Of a stretch of 64,000 nucleotides of DNA, positions 18,376 through 28,610 are shown piece by piece. Both the position numbers and the translations under genes were made by a program. The notes below the pieces were generated by a model. The model made no database searches. It was not told the DNA's origin and saw only the letters and a list, made by a program, of their open reading frames with translations. The stretch is from Rahnella variigena (GTDB lineage Bacteria; Pseudomonadota; Gammaproteobacteria; Enterobacterales; Enterobacteriaceae). Within the stretch, counting starts at the first letter, position 1. Each line of letters starts with the position of its first letter. The stretch spans positions 3,286,001 to 3,350,000 of the forward strand of contig NZ_NSDJ01000001.1 of the NCBI RefSeq assembly GCF_003610915.1. The letters run 5' to 3'.

Positions 18376-18849
18376 ATGAAAAAAGTATTAGCTCTGGTTG
18401 TAGCCGCTGCAATGGGCCTGTCTTCAGTTGCTTTCGCTGCTGAAACCACTGCAACGCCAGCACCCGCTGCAACAGCAACTACCGCGGCTCCGGCTCATGC
18501 GACTAAGCATAAAGCACATAAAAAACCTGTGCAGAAAGCTCAGGCTGCCAAGAAACACAAAAAAGCAGCCAAGAAAGCACCAGTAGCTCAGAAAGCTCAG
18601 GCCGCTAAAAAACACGTAAAACACGCTAAAAAAGCGGCTCCGGTAGCTCAGAAAGCTCAGGCTGCTAAAAAACACGTGAAACACGCTAAAAAAACTGCAC
18701 CAGTAGCTCAGAAAGCCCAGGCTGCTAAAAAACACGTGAAACACGCTAAGAAAGCGGCTCCTGTAGCTCAGAAAGCCCAGGCTGCTAAAAAACACGTGAA
18801 ACATGCTAAGAAAGCTGCACCAGCTGCAAAAGCAACGCCAGCAGCATAA
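18376..18849 (+). CDS. asr: Acid shock protein with 20-residue Lys/Ala repeats
   Basis: 157 aa. Sec leader [21 protein letters not shown], then an Ala/Thr/Pro-rich stretch and four almost identical 20-residue repeats (68-87, 88-107, 108-127, 128-147; core [18 protein letters not shown]) plus a degenerate earlier copy, ending AKATPAA. The mature protein is strongly basic and probably disordered. Asr is a periplasmic protein made on acid shock. Here it is longer than the roughly 100-aa E. coli protein because of repeat expansion. An RstA-like box, a CCCC-GCAG-TGGGG hairpin in the leader (about 18328-18340) and TAAGGA before the ATG are visible upstream. Followed by ydgU and ydgD as in E. coli. 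Confidence 0.93.
   Translation: MKKVLALVVAAAMGLSSVAFAAETTATPAPAATATTAAPAHATKHKAHKKPVQKAQAAKKHKKAAKKAPVAQKAQAAKKHVKHAKKAAPVAQKAQAAKKHVKHAKKTAPVAQKAQAAKKHVKHAKKAAPVAQKAQAAKKHVKHAKKAAPAAKATPAA
18577..18816 (+). repeat. Four 60-bp in-frame tandem repeats inside asr
   Basis: Units of 60 bp begin at 18577, 18637, 18697 and 18757. They differ only at a few mostly synonymous sites (for example gcggctccg against actgcacca), so the array is recent or kept uniform by recombination. Copy number is likely to vary between strains. Confidence 0.9.
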
Positions 18850-18908
18850 GTAGTCAGTAAGAAGTCTTTGTGAGCGTATCTACTCACCACTATCAAGACT
18901 GATGATTT

Positions 18909-18936
18909 AACACCCGGTTCGCCGGGTGTTTTTTTC
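18909..18936 (+). terminator. Terminator after asr
   Basis: A 9-bp stem (aacacccgg / ccgggtgtt), TTCG tetraloop and a run of seven T. It separates asr from ydgU. Confidence 0.9.
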
Positions 18937-18968
18937 TCCGGTTCTTTATCTTGAGGTACTGATGGAAG

Positions 18969-19049
18969 ATGCTGCGCCGCTACCTGTTCGAAATCACCCT
19001 GTGCTCTCTGATCCTCTGCGGTCTGATCACCCTGTTCTTCTACTTCTGA
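18969..19049 (+). CDS. ydgU: YdgU-like small membrane protein, 26 aa
   Basis: The frame from the ATG at 18969 reads MLRRYLFEITLCSLILCGLI and then TLFFYF before TGA. It has a positively charged start (RR) and one hydrophobic helix, so it should be a single-pass inner-membrane protein. E. coli has a small membrane protein gene ydgU between asr and ydgD, and the position here is the same. A GAGG at 18953-18956 is a possible ribosome site. A second ATG at 18962 in another frame would give an unlike 34-aa product and is rejected. Function unknown. Confidence 0.75.
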   Translation: MLRRYLFEITLCSLILCGLITLFFYF

Positions 19050-19187
19050 AGTATCCCGGATGACGTCCGTCATCTTCTCAAAAGATTGAGTTATCAGACA
19101 AATCTATCCAACACGAAAGATAACCGTCTATAATCGTTCCATAATAACTGGTTATCGGGTTCTCCCTGTTTTCAAGGTCAGAATGTT

Positions 19188-20069
19188 ATGCGCATCGCGT
19201 TACCGCTTTTTTTGTGCTTTTTCTGTTTTACCGCCAGTCCTCTTGTTCATGCAGATTCTCCGGATGACGCAGACAGCGACGCACCTTCAATCAGCTTAAA
19301 AGAAAAAACGGCCCTGTTCTTCGGTCACGATCAGCGAACTCAGGTTTCTGCGGCGGCGCACTGGCCGTGGCAGGCCATCGGACAGATTGAAACCGAAAGC
19401 GGTAATTTATGTACCGCCACCCTGATTTCCAAACATCTGGTCCTCACCGCCGGTCACTGCGTTCTCGCGCCTCCGGGTAAGATCGACAAAGTCATTGCCC
19501 TGCGTTTTATTTCTCACAATCAGAAATGGCGTTATCAGATAACGGCACTGCAAACCCTGGTGGATCCTAAGCTCGGTAAGAAACTGAAAGCCGATGGCGA
19601 TGGCTGGATCGTTCCGCCAAAAGCGGCACCATTCGATTTCGCGCTGGTCCGTCTGACGGATGAAAAGCTGGCGTTGCCGATCAAACCCCTGCCGTTGTGG
19701 GAAGGTTCACGCGATGATCTGACTGCGCTGCTCAAGCAGGAAGGCAGAAAAGTGACACAGGCAGGCTATCCGGAAGATCATCTGGATGATTTATACGTGC
19801 ATCAGGATTGTCTGGTGACAGGCTGGGCGCAACCGGGCGTGTTATCGCATCGCTGCGACACGCTGCCGGGCGACAGCGGTTCGCCGTTGTTACTGAAAAA
19901 TGCTGAGGGCTGGTCTCTGGTCGCGATTCAAAGTTCCGCACCTGCCGCGCAGGACCGCTATCTGGCAGACAACCGTGCGCTGGCCGTTCCGGCCATCCGC
20001 GACGCACTGAACACGCTGTCTTCCGGCGTCATCAGCGCCAGCACACCGGCGACGGCGCCCGTTCAGTAA
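19188..20069 (+). CDS. ydgD: Periplasmic trypsin-like serine protease YdgD
   Basis: 293 aa with a Sec leader ([22 protein letters not shown]). Chymotrypsin-fold motifs are all present: LTAGHC (catalytic His), FDFALVRL (Asp) and [10 protein letters not shown] (Ser). Cysteines in [16 protein letters not shown] and SHRC could form disulfides in the periplasm. About 20 residues longer than E. coli YdgD because of a Thr/Pro/Ala-rich tail. Substrate unknown. It follows ydgU as in E. coli and converges on hrpA across a shared terminator. Confidence 0.9.
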   Translation: MRIALPLFLCFFCFTASPLVHADSPDDADSDAPSISLKEKTALFFGHDQRTQVSAAAHWPWQAIGQIETESGNLCTATLISKHLVLTAGHCVLAPPGKIDKVIALRFISHNQKWRYQITALQTLVDPKLGKKLKADGDGWIVPPKAAPFDFALVRLTDEKLALPIKPLPLWEGSRDDLTALLKQEGRKVTQAGYPEDHLDDLYVHQDCLVTGWAQPGVLSHRCDTLPGDSGSPLLLKNAEGWSLVAIQSSAPAAQDRYLADNRALAVPAIRDALNTLSSGVISASTPATAPVQ

Positions 20070-20095
20070 ACGTCCGAATCACCGTTGCAGAGCAT

Positions 20096-20134
20096 AAAAA
20101 AAACCGCCTTGAGTCACTAAGGCGGTTTTTTAGT
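20096..20134. terminator. Bidirectional terminator between ydgD and hrpA
   Basis: A stem of aaaaaaccgcctt paired with aaggcggtttttt around an 8-nt loop, with A and T tracts on either side, so it can end both convergent transcripts. Confidence 0.9.
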
Positions 20135-20146
20135 TTAGAGAACCGG

Positions 20147-23100
20147 TTAAACCAGCTGTTCCATGGTCTGTAAAATACGTTTATCCGATATCGGATACGG
20201 CGTGCCCAGTTGCTGAGCGAAGTAGCTGACGCGCAGCTCTTCAATCATCCAGCGCACTTCTTTTACATCCTCACTTTGCTGACGCACCGGCGGCAGTTTG
20301 TTGAACCACTGCTGCCATTGCTGCTGGATGTTTTCCACTTTTAACATCTGTGCACGGTCGCGGTGCGGATCCATCGCCAGTTTGTCCATCCGGCGTTCAA
20401 TCGCCTGCAAATAACGCAGCGTATCCGGCAGACGCTTCCAGCCGTTTTGCGTCACGAATCCGCGATAAATCAGCCCGGACATTTGCGCTTTAATATCTGA
20501 AAGCGCCAGCGCCATGGTGATATCAATCCGCCCTTTCAGCCGCTTGTTGATGCTGAACACAGTGGTCAGGATTTGCTCCACCTGAATCGCAATCTGTACC
20601 ACCGTCTCATTCAGGTTGGCGCGTACGTGCTCATGCAGTTTCGCAAAATCTTCCTCGCGCCACACCAGGCCGCCGGATTCAGCAATCAGTTTGTCGATAC
20701 CGCAGGAAATACAGTCGTCGATCAGATCCAGCACTTTACCGTACGGGTTAAAGTACAGCCCCAGTTTGGCTTTGTTCGGCAACTTCTCGTGCAGGTATTT
20801 GACCGGAGAAGGAATGTTCAGCAACAGCAAACGCCTCATACCGCTGAGCATCGCCTGCTGCTGTTCCAGCTCGCTGTCAAACAAACGGATCGCCACGCTG
20901 TCTTTCTCATCCACAATCGCCGGATAGGCTTTCACTTCATAGCCGCCGCGTTTTTGTTCGTAGCGCTCCGGCAATGTACCGAAACTCCAGACATGCAGAT
21001 CGCGCTGTTCGATGCCGTCATCCGCCACCGCAGACAGCGTTTGCTGAACCTGCTCTTTCAGACCGGATTTCAGTGCCAGCAGGTCTTTGCCCTCACGCAG
21101 CGTTTTGTTTTTGTCATCAACAATGCGGAAGGTCATTTTGAGATGATCGGGCACCTGATCCAGCTGCCAGTCTTCACGTGACACCGTCACGCCGCTCATC
21201 TTACGCAACTCTTTTTCCATCGCATCGAGTAATGGCATTTCGAACGGTTTGATCCGTCCGAGCAAAGCGTCGGCGTAATTCGGTGCCGGCACAAAATTGC
21301 GGCGAACCGGTTTTGGCAGCGATTTAATCAGCGCCATAATCAGGTCGCGGCGAATGCCAGGGATCTGCCAGTCGAAACCTTCTTCCGTCACCTGATTGAG
21401 CAGCGGCAACGGAATGTGTACCGTCACGCCGTCGGCATCCGTACCCGGTTCAAACTGATAAGTGACGCGCAGTTTGAGATTGCCCTGATGCCAGAAGTTC
21501 GGGTAATCGTGGGCACTGATATTGCCTGCGCCCTCTTTGATCAGCATGCTTTTTTCAAAGTTCAGGCTGTCCTGCGGCTGTTTTTTCCACCAGGTATCAA
21601 AGTGACGTGCAGACACGACTTCCTGCCCGATGCGCTGCTCATAGAACAGGAACAAGGTTTCGTCATCGACCAGAATATCGCGGCGACGGGATTTGTGTTC
21701 CAGCTCTTCGACTTCGGTACGCAGACGCAGGTTAGCGCGGAAGAACGCGTGACGCGTCTGCCAGTCGCCTTCCACCAGCGCGTGACGAATAAACAGCTCG
21801 CGGGAAACCACCGGATCAATCGTGCCATAGTTCACACGACGCGCCGCCACAATCGGCAGGCCGTACAGCGTGACTTTTTCCGTCGCCATGACCGCGCCCT
21901 GCGCTTTTTCCCAGTGCGGTTCGCTGTAACTGCTTTTCGCCAGATGCTGCGCCAGCGGCTCGATCCATTCCGGTTCGATACGCGCGGCAATGCGCCCCCA
22001 CAGACGGCTGGTTTCCACCAGTTCAGCAACCATCACCCATTTAGGAGGCTTTTTGAATAATCCGGATCCCGGGAAGACGGCAAAACGTGCGTTGCGCGCG
22101 CCGGTATACTCCTGTTTATCCGCATCTTTCTGACCGATATGCGACAGCAAGCCGGTCAGCAGCGAGCAGTGAACTTCGCGATATTCAGCCGGTTCGCTGT
22201 TCACCGGCAGGCCAAGTTCTTTCACCACCTGACGCAGCTGGGTATAGATATCCTGCCATTCACGCACGCGCAGATAGTTGAGGTAATCGCTGCGGCATAA
22301 CTTGCGGAACTGCGCCGAAGACAGCTCTTTCTGCTGTACTTTCAGGTGATCCCACAGGTTCACGAACGCCAGGAAATCTGAATCTTTGTCAGCAAAACGG
22401 CGATGTTTTTCATCGGACGCCTGCTGTTTGTCCGTCGGACGTTCACGCGGATCCTGAATCGACAGCGCGGACGTGATAATCATCACCTCGCGCATACAAC
22501 CGTTTTTCTGAGCTTCCAGCACCATGCGCGCCAGACGCGGATCCACCGGCAACTGCGCCAGCTGGCGGCCCAGCGGGGTCAGTGTATAACGCCCGTCAAC
22601 AGCATTATTGATGGCGTTCAGCTCTTCGAGCAGACGCACGCCATCCTGAATATTACGTTTGTCCGGTGCTTCCACGAACGGGAATGCGCCAATATCGCCC
22701 AGCCCCAGCGACGTCATTTGCAAAATAACGGACGCCAGGTTGGTGCGCAGAATTTCGGGGTCGGTAAACTCCGGACGCGACAGGAAATCCTGCTCCGAAT
22801 AAAGACGGATACAGATACCTTCGGACACACGTCCGCAACGTCCTTTACGCTGGTTAGCGGACGCCTGAGACACCGGCTCAATCGGCAGACGCTGCACTTT
22901 GGTGCGGAAGCTGTAACGGCTGATACGCGCGGTACCGGGGTCAATCACATATTTAATGCCCGGCACGGTCAGCGAGGTTTCGGCGACGTTGGTCGCCAGC
23001 ACAATACGGCGACCGGAATGCGACTGGAACACGCGGTTCTGTTCACTGTTCGACAGTCGCGCATACAGCGGCAAAATCTCGGTGTGCGGCAGATCCAGAC

Positions 23101-24022
23101 GGTTCAGCGCATCAGCAGTATCACGAATTTCACGTTCACCGCTCATGAAAATCAGGATGTCGCCCATGCTTTCGCGACCGAGTTCATCGACCGCATCGAA
23201 AATCGCCTGCAACTGGTCACGATCCACATCGTCGGCATCATCAACAATCGGGCGATAGCGCACGTCGACCGGATACGTCCGGCCAGACACTTCAATGATC
23301 GGCGCATTGTTGAAATGGCGCGAGAAACGCTGCGGGTCAATGGTCGCCGAGGTAATAATGACTTTGAGATCCGGACGCTTTGGCAGCAACTGACGCAGGT
23401 AACCGAGGATAAAGTCGATGTTCAGGCTGCGTTCATGCGCTTCATCGATGATCAGCGTGTCGTACTGCATCAGCATACGATCCTGCTGGATTTCCGCCAG
23501 CAGAATACCGTCGGTCATCAGTTTAACCAGCGTGTTTTCGCTGACCTGATCGTTAAAGCGAACTTTATAGCCGACCGTGTTACCGAGCGTAGTATCCAGC
23601 TCATCGGCAATACGGTTGGCCACGGTACGCGCCGCCAGACGACGCGGCTGGGTATGACCGATCACGCCTTTGATCCCGCGACCGAGTTCCATACAGATTT
23701 TCGGGATCTGCGTAGTTTTACCGGAGCCGGTTTCGCCCGCCACAATCACCACCTGGTGGTCGCGGATAGCGTTATAAATGTCTTCTTTTTTCTGGCTGAC
23801 CGGCAGGTTTTCCGGATAGCTGATTTTTGGCCGTGACGCTTCACGGGCGCTGACTTTCTTCAGGCTCTCGTTGATAGCGGTCTGGATTTCAGCACTTAAC
23901 GCGTCGAGTGCTTCGGGTTTATCAATCTTTCTGGCACCCTGCAAACGACGTTGCAGGCGTTGCCGGTCACGTAGCATCAGCCCGTCTAACTGCGCTGATA
24001 ATGCCGCGAGCGGTGATTTCAC
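20147..24022 (-). CDS. hrpA: ATP-dependent RNA helicase HrpA (DEAH box)
   Basis: 1291 aa, close to the E. coli protein (about 1300). Walker A GETGSGKT (96-103), DEAH (193-196), SATID, then the helicase C domain with TNVAETSLTVPGI and QRKGRCGRV, the helicase-associated and OB domains and the long C-terminal DUF3418 region found only in HrpA. It starts with GTG (MKSPLAAL) preceded by AAGGAA at 9 nt. HrpA unwinds RNA and in E. coli acts in mRNA processing and in rescue of stalled, collided ribosomes. Single-gene unit. Confidence 0.97.
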   Translation of the reverse strand: MKSPLAALSAQLDGLMLRDRQRLQRRLQGARKIDKPEALDALSAEIQTAINESLKKVSAREASRPKISYPENLPVSQKKEDIYNAIRDHQVVIVAGETGSGKTTQIPKICMELGRGIKGVIGHTQPRRLAARTVANRIADELDTTLGNTVGYKVRFNDQVSENTLVKLMTDGILLAEIQQDRMLMQYDTLIIDEAHERSLNIDFILGYLRQLLPKRPDLKVIITSATIDPQRFSRHFNNAPIIEVSGRTYPVDVRYRPIVDDADDVDRDQLQAIFDAVDELGRESMGDILIFMSGEREIRDTADALNRLDLPHTEILPLYARLSNSEQNRVFQSHSGRRIVLATNVAETSLTVPGIKYVIDPGTARISRYSFRTKVQRLPIEPVSQASANQRKGRCGRVSEGICIRLYSEQDFLSRPEFTDPEILRTNLASVILQMTSLGLGDIGAFPFVEAPDKRNIQDGVRLLEELNAINNAVDGRYTLTPLGRQLAQLPVDPRLARMVLEAQKNGCMREVMIITSALSIQDPRERPTDKQQASDEKHRRFADKDSDFLAFVNLWDHLKVQQKELSSAQFRKLCRSDYLNYLRVREWQDIYTQLRQVVKELGLPVNSEPAEYREVHCSLLTGLLSHIGQKDADKQEYTGARNARFAVFPGSGLFKKPPKWVMVAELVETSRLWGRIAARIEPEWIEPLAQHLAKSSYSEPHWEKAQGAVMATEKVTLYGLPIVAARRVNYGTIDPVVSRELFIRHALVEGDWQTRHAFFRANLRLRTEVEELEHKSRRRDILVDDETLFLFYEQRIGQEVVSARHFDTWWKKQPQDSLNFEKSMLIKEGAGNISAHDYPNFWHQGNLKLRVTYQFEPGTDADGVTVHIPLPLLNQVTEEGFDWQIPGIRRDLIMALIKSLPKPVRRNFVPAPNYADALLGRIKPFEMPLLDAMEKELRKMSGVTVSREDWQLDQVPDHLKMTFRIVDDKNKTLREGKDLLALKSGLKEQVQQTLSAVADDGIEQRDLHVWSFGTLPERYEQKRGGYEVKAYPAIVDEKDSVAIRLFDSELEQQQAMLSGMRRLLLLNIPSPVKYLHEKLPNKAKLGLYFNPYGKVLDLIDDCISCGIDKLIAESGGLVWREEDFAKLHEHVRANLNETVVQIAIQVEQILTTVFSINKRLKGRIDITMALALSDIKAQMSGLIYRGFVTQNGWKRLPDTLRYLQAIERRMDKLAMDPHRDRAQMLKVENIQQQWQQWFNKLPPVRQQSEDVKEVRWMIEELRVSYFAQQLGTPYPISDKRILQTMEQLV

Positions 24023-24942
<920 letters not shown>

Positions 24943-25021
24943 TCACCCTTATCACAATCTGAGCACCCATTCACTTAAGAATCTGTCCGTTCCGCTCAGA
25001 TGTTGTTGTGATAACGCTATT

Positions 25022-25047
25022 GCGTGCCGAGAGGCACGCTTTTTTTT
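25022..25047 (+). terminator. Terminator after azoR
   Basis: Perfect 7-bp stem gcgtgcc / ggcacgc with a GAGA loop and eight T. Confidence 0.92.
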
Positions 25048-25088
25048 GCCGTTTTTTTCCCAAAATCACCCGCTCTCTTCAGTAAACC

Positions 25089-25442
25089 CTATTTCTGCAA
25101 CCACTGTCCGTTAATGCCCCGCACGTATTCACCCTTCCCGGCTCTGGCGACCAGTTTCTGTCCGGCCAGTTTTGCCACATCATCGGTACTGACGTTATTT
25201 TCCTGCGCCACCTGCTGGTATTGCTGTTTGCGCGCCTCGTTGATTTTTGACGCCAGCGCGACACTTTCCGCGTCTTGTTTTAGCGGTGCCAGGTACCCGG
25301 ACAACGTTTCGCCCACGCGCCCCTGTTGTTTGGCTTCATTGAGCGTTAATGCGAACGCCTGACTGCAAAACAGCAAACCACCGGCCAGCAACATCAGGCT
25401 GATTCTTTTGAGGCCATTTTTATTGAAAATTATCGCGGACAT
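25089..25442 (-). CDS. ydbL: YdbL, periplasmic DUF1318 protein
   Basis: 117 aa: Sec leader (LKRISLMLLAGGLLFCSQAFA), then LTLNEAKQQGRVGETLSGYLAP and NVSTDDVAKLAGQKLVARAGKGEYVRG, the DUF1318 signature. AGGAG precedes the ATG by 5 nt. In E. coli YdbL is a periplasmic helper that modulates the YdbH-YnbE bridge. Third gene of the ydbH-ynbE-ydbL operon, 8 bp after ynbE. Confidence 0.94.
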   Translation of the reverse strand: MSAIIFNKNGLKRISLMLLAGGLLFCSQAFALTLNEAKQQGRVGETLSGYLAPLKQDAESVALASKINEARKQQYQQVAQENNVSTDDVAKLAGQKLVARAGKGEYVRGINGQWLQK

Positions 25443-25450
25443 AGTGGCTC

Positions 25451-25645
25451 CTAGAATAAATCGCTCTGATTTTTCAGCAGATCTTCCACGTCTTTATCCA
25501 CTTTGATATGAATTTCGTGTTCAATTTTCACGTTCATATTGATAGTGATCGGCTCTTTCGGCGCAGCCAGTTCGATGCGCGGTACGCATCCGCTGAGCAT
25601 TACTGCGCAAAGCGCCACGCACGGTCCTGCAAATTGCAGTTTCAT
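25451..25645 (-). CDS. ynbE: YnbE outer-membrane lipoprotein, 64 aa
   Basis: Starts MKLQFAGPCVALCAVMLSGC (lipobox LSGC, Cys20) and continues VPRIELAAPKEPITINMNVK with an amphipathic beta-rich remainder. Residue +2 is Val, so it should be sorted to the outer membrane. Its ATG overlaps the ydbH stop (ATGA), and GGAAGGAAC is just upstream. In E. coli YnbE stacks by beta-strand addition onto the C-terminal end of YdbH to complete a lipid-transport bridge across the periplasm. A longer upstream in-frame start at 25741 lies within ydbH and is rejected. Confidence 0.94.
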   Translation of the reverse strand: MKLQFAGPCVALCAVMLSGCVPRIELAAPKEPITINMNVKIEHEIHIKVDKDVEDLLKNQSDLF

Positions 25646-28368
25646 TGTTCCTTCCTCACTGTTGGATCCTTTTTCTGCCCGGCCGCAGCGGAGCCTTTTG
25701 ACAGCGCATTCGCAGGCAAAGACATCTGCTGTTGCAGCCATTCCTGAAGATTGTCGCCAAAGCGCAAGCTGCGCCAGAGCTGGTAGATGTTCTCCTCGTG
25801 GGAATAGTTGAGGACGATTTCACGTTTTTCTTTGTCACCGCCGTGCGTCGTGTCGGTGTAGTTCACCCCGTCCACTTTCGCTTTCATGGACAGCACGCCA
25901 AGATTATCCAGGCTGACCAGCGCATCAGAACGGCTGATTTCCAGATAGCGCAGCAGGCCAATCACCATATTATTGGCGAAATTCCCGCTGGCCATCGCGT
26001 CCGCGAATTGCGGATCGAGGCGCAGCGTCAGGCCGCCGTCATTTCTGATCCAGCCGTTATGGATGATCCACTGCGGATTTTCCACGTACAGCGGCAGTTC
26101 ACCGTACACGACGCCCGACATCGCCAGTTGTTTCGGTTTCAGCGCCGTGAAGAGTTCGCTGAGATTGATCTTGTCGAACTTCAGCACCGCCGCATCATGC
26201 TGCGGCATACGCAGCGCCGAGAGGCTGAGATGCCCGCGCAGCATATCGACACCCAGATTGCTCAGGGTCAGCGGCATCTCTTCACTCCACGGATAATGAC
26301 CTTGCAAATCAGCAGTCACATTCTGCATTTTGACCAGATTGTTCACTTCGCCGATGCGCAGCGTCACCGGTTTTTTCACGCCGAGCTGCCAGACCTGATC
26401 TTTCAGGCGATAAGGCAGACTGAAATCCAGCCCGCTCAGGTCGCCGTCCTTCATCCAGAAGCCGCCGTTTTTCACTACCCAGTGGCCGCCCGCGACAAAT
26501 CCCTGCCCGCGCGCCGCCGAGAATGCCGACTGCGCATAGAACGATCCTGCACGTAATTTGATGTTCAGATCCGGCGTCAGCAGTGTCTGGAACGCGGTGA
26601 GTTGTTGTTTAGGCCACCAGCCTTCACCGCGCAGACGTTCGCCGTCCCAGCGCCCGTTAAGCCGGATCGGCCCAATCGGTTTAGCATCAAGCATTCCTCG
26701 CATCGTGAAACTGTCGGGGCTGTCGCCGCTGAGCTGTAACGCCAGCGTTGCCGGGGGCAGATATCCGCCGTTCTCCAGCGCAATTTTTTTCGCCACCAGT
26801 TTGATATCACCTTTAAATTCTGCCGGTAAATCAGGGTACTGCGGTTTAAATCGGGAAGACGGGGGACGTTTCCATTGCAGAGGATGTTCCAGTGTCAGAC
26901 GCGGCGCATCGACATCGACGAGGCCGTAATGCAGCCGGTCAAAACCGGTTGAAAGCGAATTAATGCTGATGAGATTGTCATGCCACTGGCCTTTGCCGGA
27001 CATATCCCAGCGACCGTTAAGCGGCGGCAGATGACCGTTGCCCCAGTAGTTGAAATTCCACTGGCCGATATCTGGCCAGAACGTCAGGGCTTTGCCACTG
27101 AGATGTAAATCAAACGCGCCCCAGAAGCTGTGGCGTGCTTTAAGAATGGCCTGAAGTGGCCCGCTGACACCTTCAGCCGACACTTTTACCCCCGCCAGCG
27201 GCCAGCGCGCATCGCTGATCGTCAGCTCCGGCGTCGGTTTCCCCCACGCACGCAGCAGTGAACCGCTGCGCAGTGACAGCGTCGGATTCAGAACCGAACC
27301 GCTGAGCTGGCCGGGAAGCGACGCACTCAGAGAAGTTGCCTGCAAATTGGCTTGTCCGGTGAGGCTGAAACCGAGATTACTGTCGAGCAGCCCGACGCGC
27401 CCCGGCCCCATGGTCAGCACCACGTTCGCCTTACCATTGTGCCCCTGCGTCAGCACGTTCAGGCGCGCCGTGATATTGGTTTGATCGAACGTCGGCGTCC
27501 AGTCACTGAGGGTCAGGTTTACGCCACCCGCCAGCGGTTGCGCGGCATACGGCCAGCGCCACTGCCCATGCGTGATGTCTAAAACGTTATTGCTCAGTTT
27601 CCACGGCAGCATCAGTAACGGCTGCTGGCTGTCTTTTTCTGTTAACGTCAGCACGCCTTCAGTCGCCTGCCAGCTGAGCTGAATATCCAGCGGGTTGGGC
27701 ACCTGCGCAGTTTGCATTTCGGCGTGCAGTTCGCCGGATTCCGGGAGAGTGTCTAACGTCGCAGGCAGCAGCAATTTGCCGCTCAGCGTGACAGGCTGGT
27801 CGCTGCCCGGTGGTGTCAGGCTGAAGGAATGGATCGCCAGCTGACGGTTGCCGTCCAGCACCGCGTCGAGTTTCAGCGATTCGCCATTAAAGGAAAGATG
27901 CTGCGTGCCGCCAGCATTACTGATCTGCAACTGACCGGCATAGCGCTGCCAGGGCGTGACAGAAAGATGATCAATGCTGATATCGCCTGGCGGCAACATC
28001 TGCTGAATATCAGCCAGCGAAAGCGTCTGCTGGCTGTCGCTTTTCGGCATTTTAGCCAGACAGGCGGTGTCTACGCTCAGGGCGTCCAGTTTCAGCGCCC
28101 ATTGACCGTCATGACGGCTGAGGCGGGCATTGCGCGCGGTGGCAAGCTGGCAGTCACCGGCGGAATAACCCACGCCCGGCAACTGAAGTACACCGTCAGC
28201 CCAGCGCGGCGCGCCTTTGAGCGTCAGTTGCGTGCCTGCGGGGAGCCAGTGCCCGGCCACAACGGGCAACCAGCGCGGCACGGTTTTCCATAACACCCAC
28301 ATCAGCAATGCGATAATCACCACTATACTCAGGAGTATCTGCGCGCTTCTCTTCAGTCCGTTCCTCAT
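25642..28368 (-). CDS. ydbH: YdbH, AsmA-like intermembrane phospholipid transport protein
   Basis: 908 aa from the ATG at 28368 (MRNGLKRSAQILLSIVVIIA): one N-terminal membrane anchor, then a very long periplasmic beta-rich groove domain of the AsmA/TamB type ending in the DctA-YdbH region (LGVLSMKAKVDGVNYTDTTHGG). The ORF stays open to 28476, but its first 36 residues lack family features and a ribosome site. In E. coli YdbH acts redundantly with TamB and YhdP in moving phospholipid to the outer membrane. First gene of ydbH-ynbE-ydbL; divergent from ldhA. Confidence 0.93.
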   Translation of the reverse strand: MRNGLKRSAQILLSIVVIIALLMWVLWKTVPRWLPVVAGHWLPAGTQLTLKGAPRWADGVLQLPGVGYSAGDCQLATARNARLSRHDGQWALKLDALSVDTACLAKMPKSDSQQTLSLADIQQMLPPGDISIDHLSVTPWQRYAGQLQISNAGGTQHLSFNGESLKLDAVLDGNRQLAIHSFSLTPPGSDQPVTLSGKLLLPATLDTLPESGELHAEMQTAQVPNPLDIQLSWQATEGVLTLTEKDSQQPLLMLPWKLSNNVLDITHGQWRWPYAAQPLAGGVNLTLSDWTPTFDQTNITARLNVLTQGHNGKANVVLTMGPGRVGLLDSNLGFSLTGQANLQATSLSASLPGQLSGSVLNPTLSLRSGSLLRAWGKPTPELTISDARWPLAGVKVSAEGVSGPLQAILKARHSFWGAFDLHLSGKALTFWPDIGQWNFNYWGNGHLPPLNGRWDMSGKGQWHDNLISINSLSTGFDRLHYGLVDVDAPRLTLEHPLQWKRPPSSRFKPQYPDLPAEFKGDIKLVAKKIALENGGYLPPATLALQLSGDSPDSFTMRGMLDAKPIGPIRLNGRWDGERLRGEGWWPKQQLTAFQTLLTPDLNIKLRAGSFYAQSAFSAARGQGFVAGGHWVVKNGGFWMKDGDLSGLDFSLPYRLKDQVWQLGVKKPVTLRIGEVNNLVKMQNVTADLQGHYPWSEEMPLTLSNLGVDMLRGHLSLSALRMPQHDAAVLKFDKINLSELFTALKPKQLAMSGVVYGELPLYVENPQWIIHNGWIRNDGGLTLRLDPQFADAMASGNFANNMVIGLLRYLEISRSDALVSLDNLGVLSMKAKVDGVNYTDTTHGGDKEKREIVLNYSHEENIYQLWRSLRFGDNLQEWLQQQMSLPANALSKGSAAAGQKKDPTVRKEQ

Positions 28369-28610
28369 GACTTGCCTTGTCTTATACTTCACTAAATGAC
28401 CTAACCGCCCGCAAGATATCATAATTAGCGTAACAACTGATGGCCGGATTGCCAGAACACCTGAGCCAAATAGCACGGGAAAAATTGTCTGCGCCCCTGC
28501 GCTCTGCTAGTTTGGTAGCATATTGCGAATTGTTTCTGAAACTCTTTATTCCTTATAAAACAGTCGGAAACCGTTTCGCCAGAGATTCAAACTCACTGCG
28601 GAGAAACACC

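Noticed and set aside
18424..18804. 126-codon frame antisense to asr with Phe/Ser repeats
   Set aside because: Its repeats are merely the reverse strand of the Lys/Ala repeats of asr.
22403..23836. 477-codon open frame on the plus strand
   Set aside because: It lies wholly antisense to hrpA, has an Arg/His/Gln-rich composition typical of reverse-strand shadows, and has no family motif.
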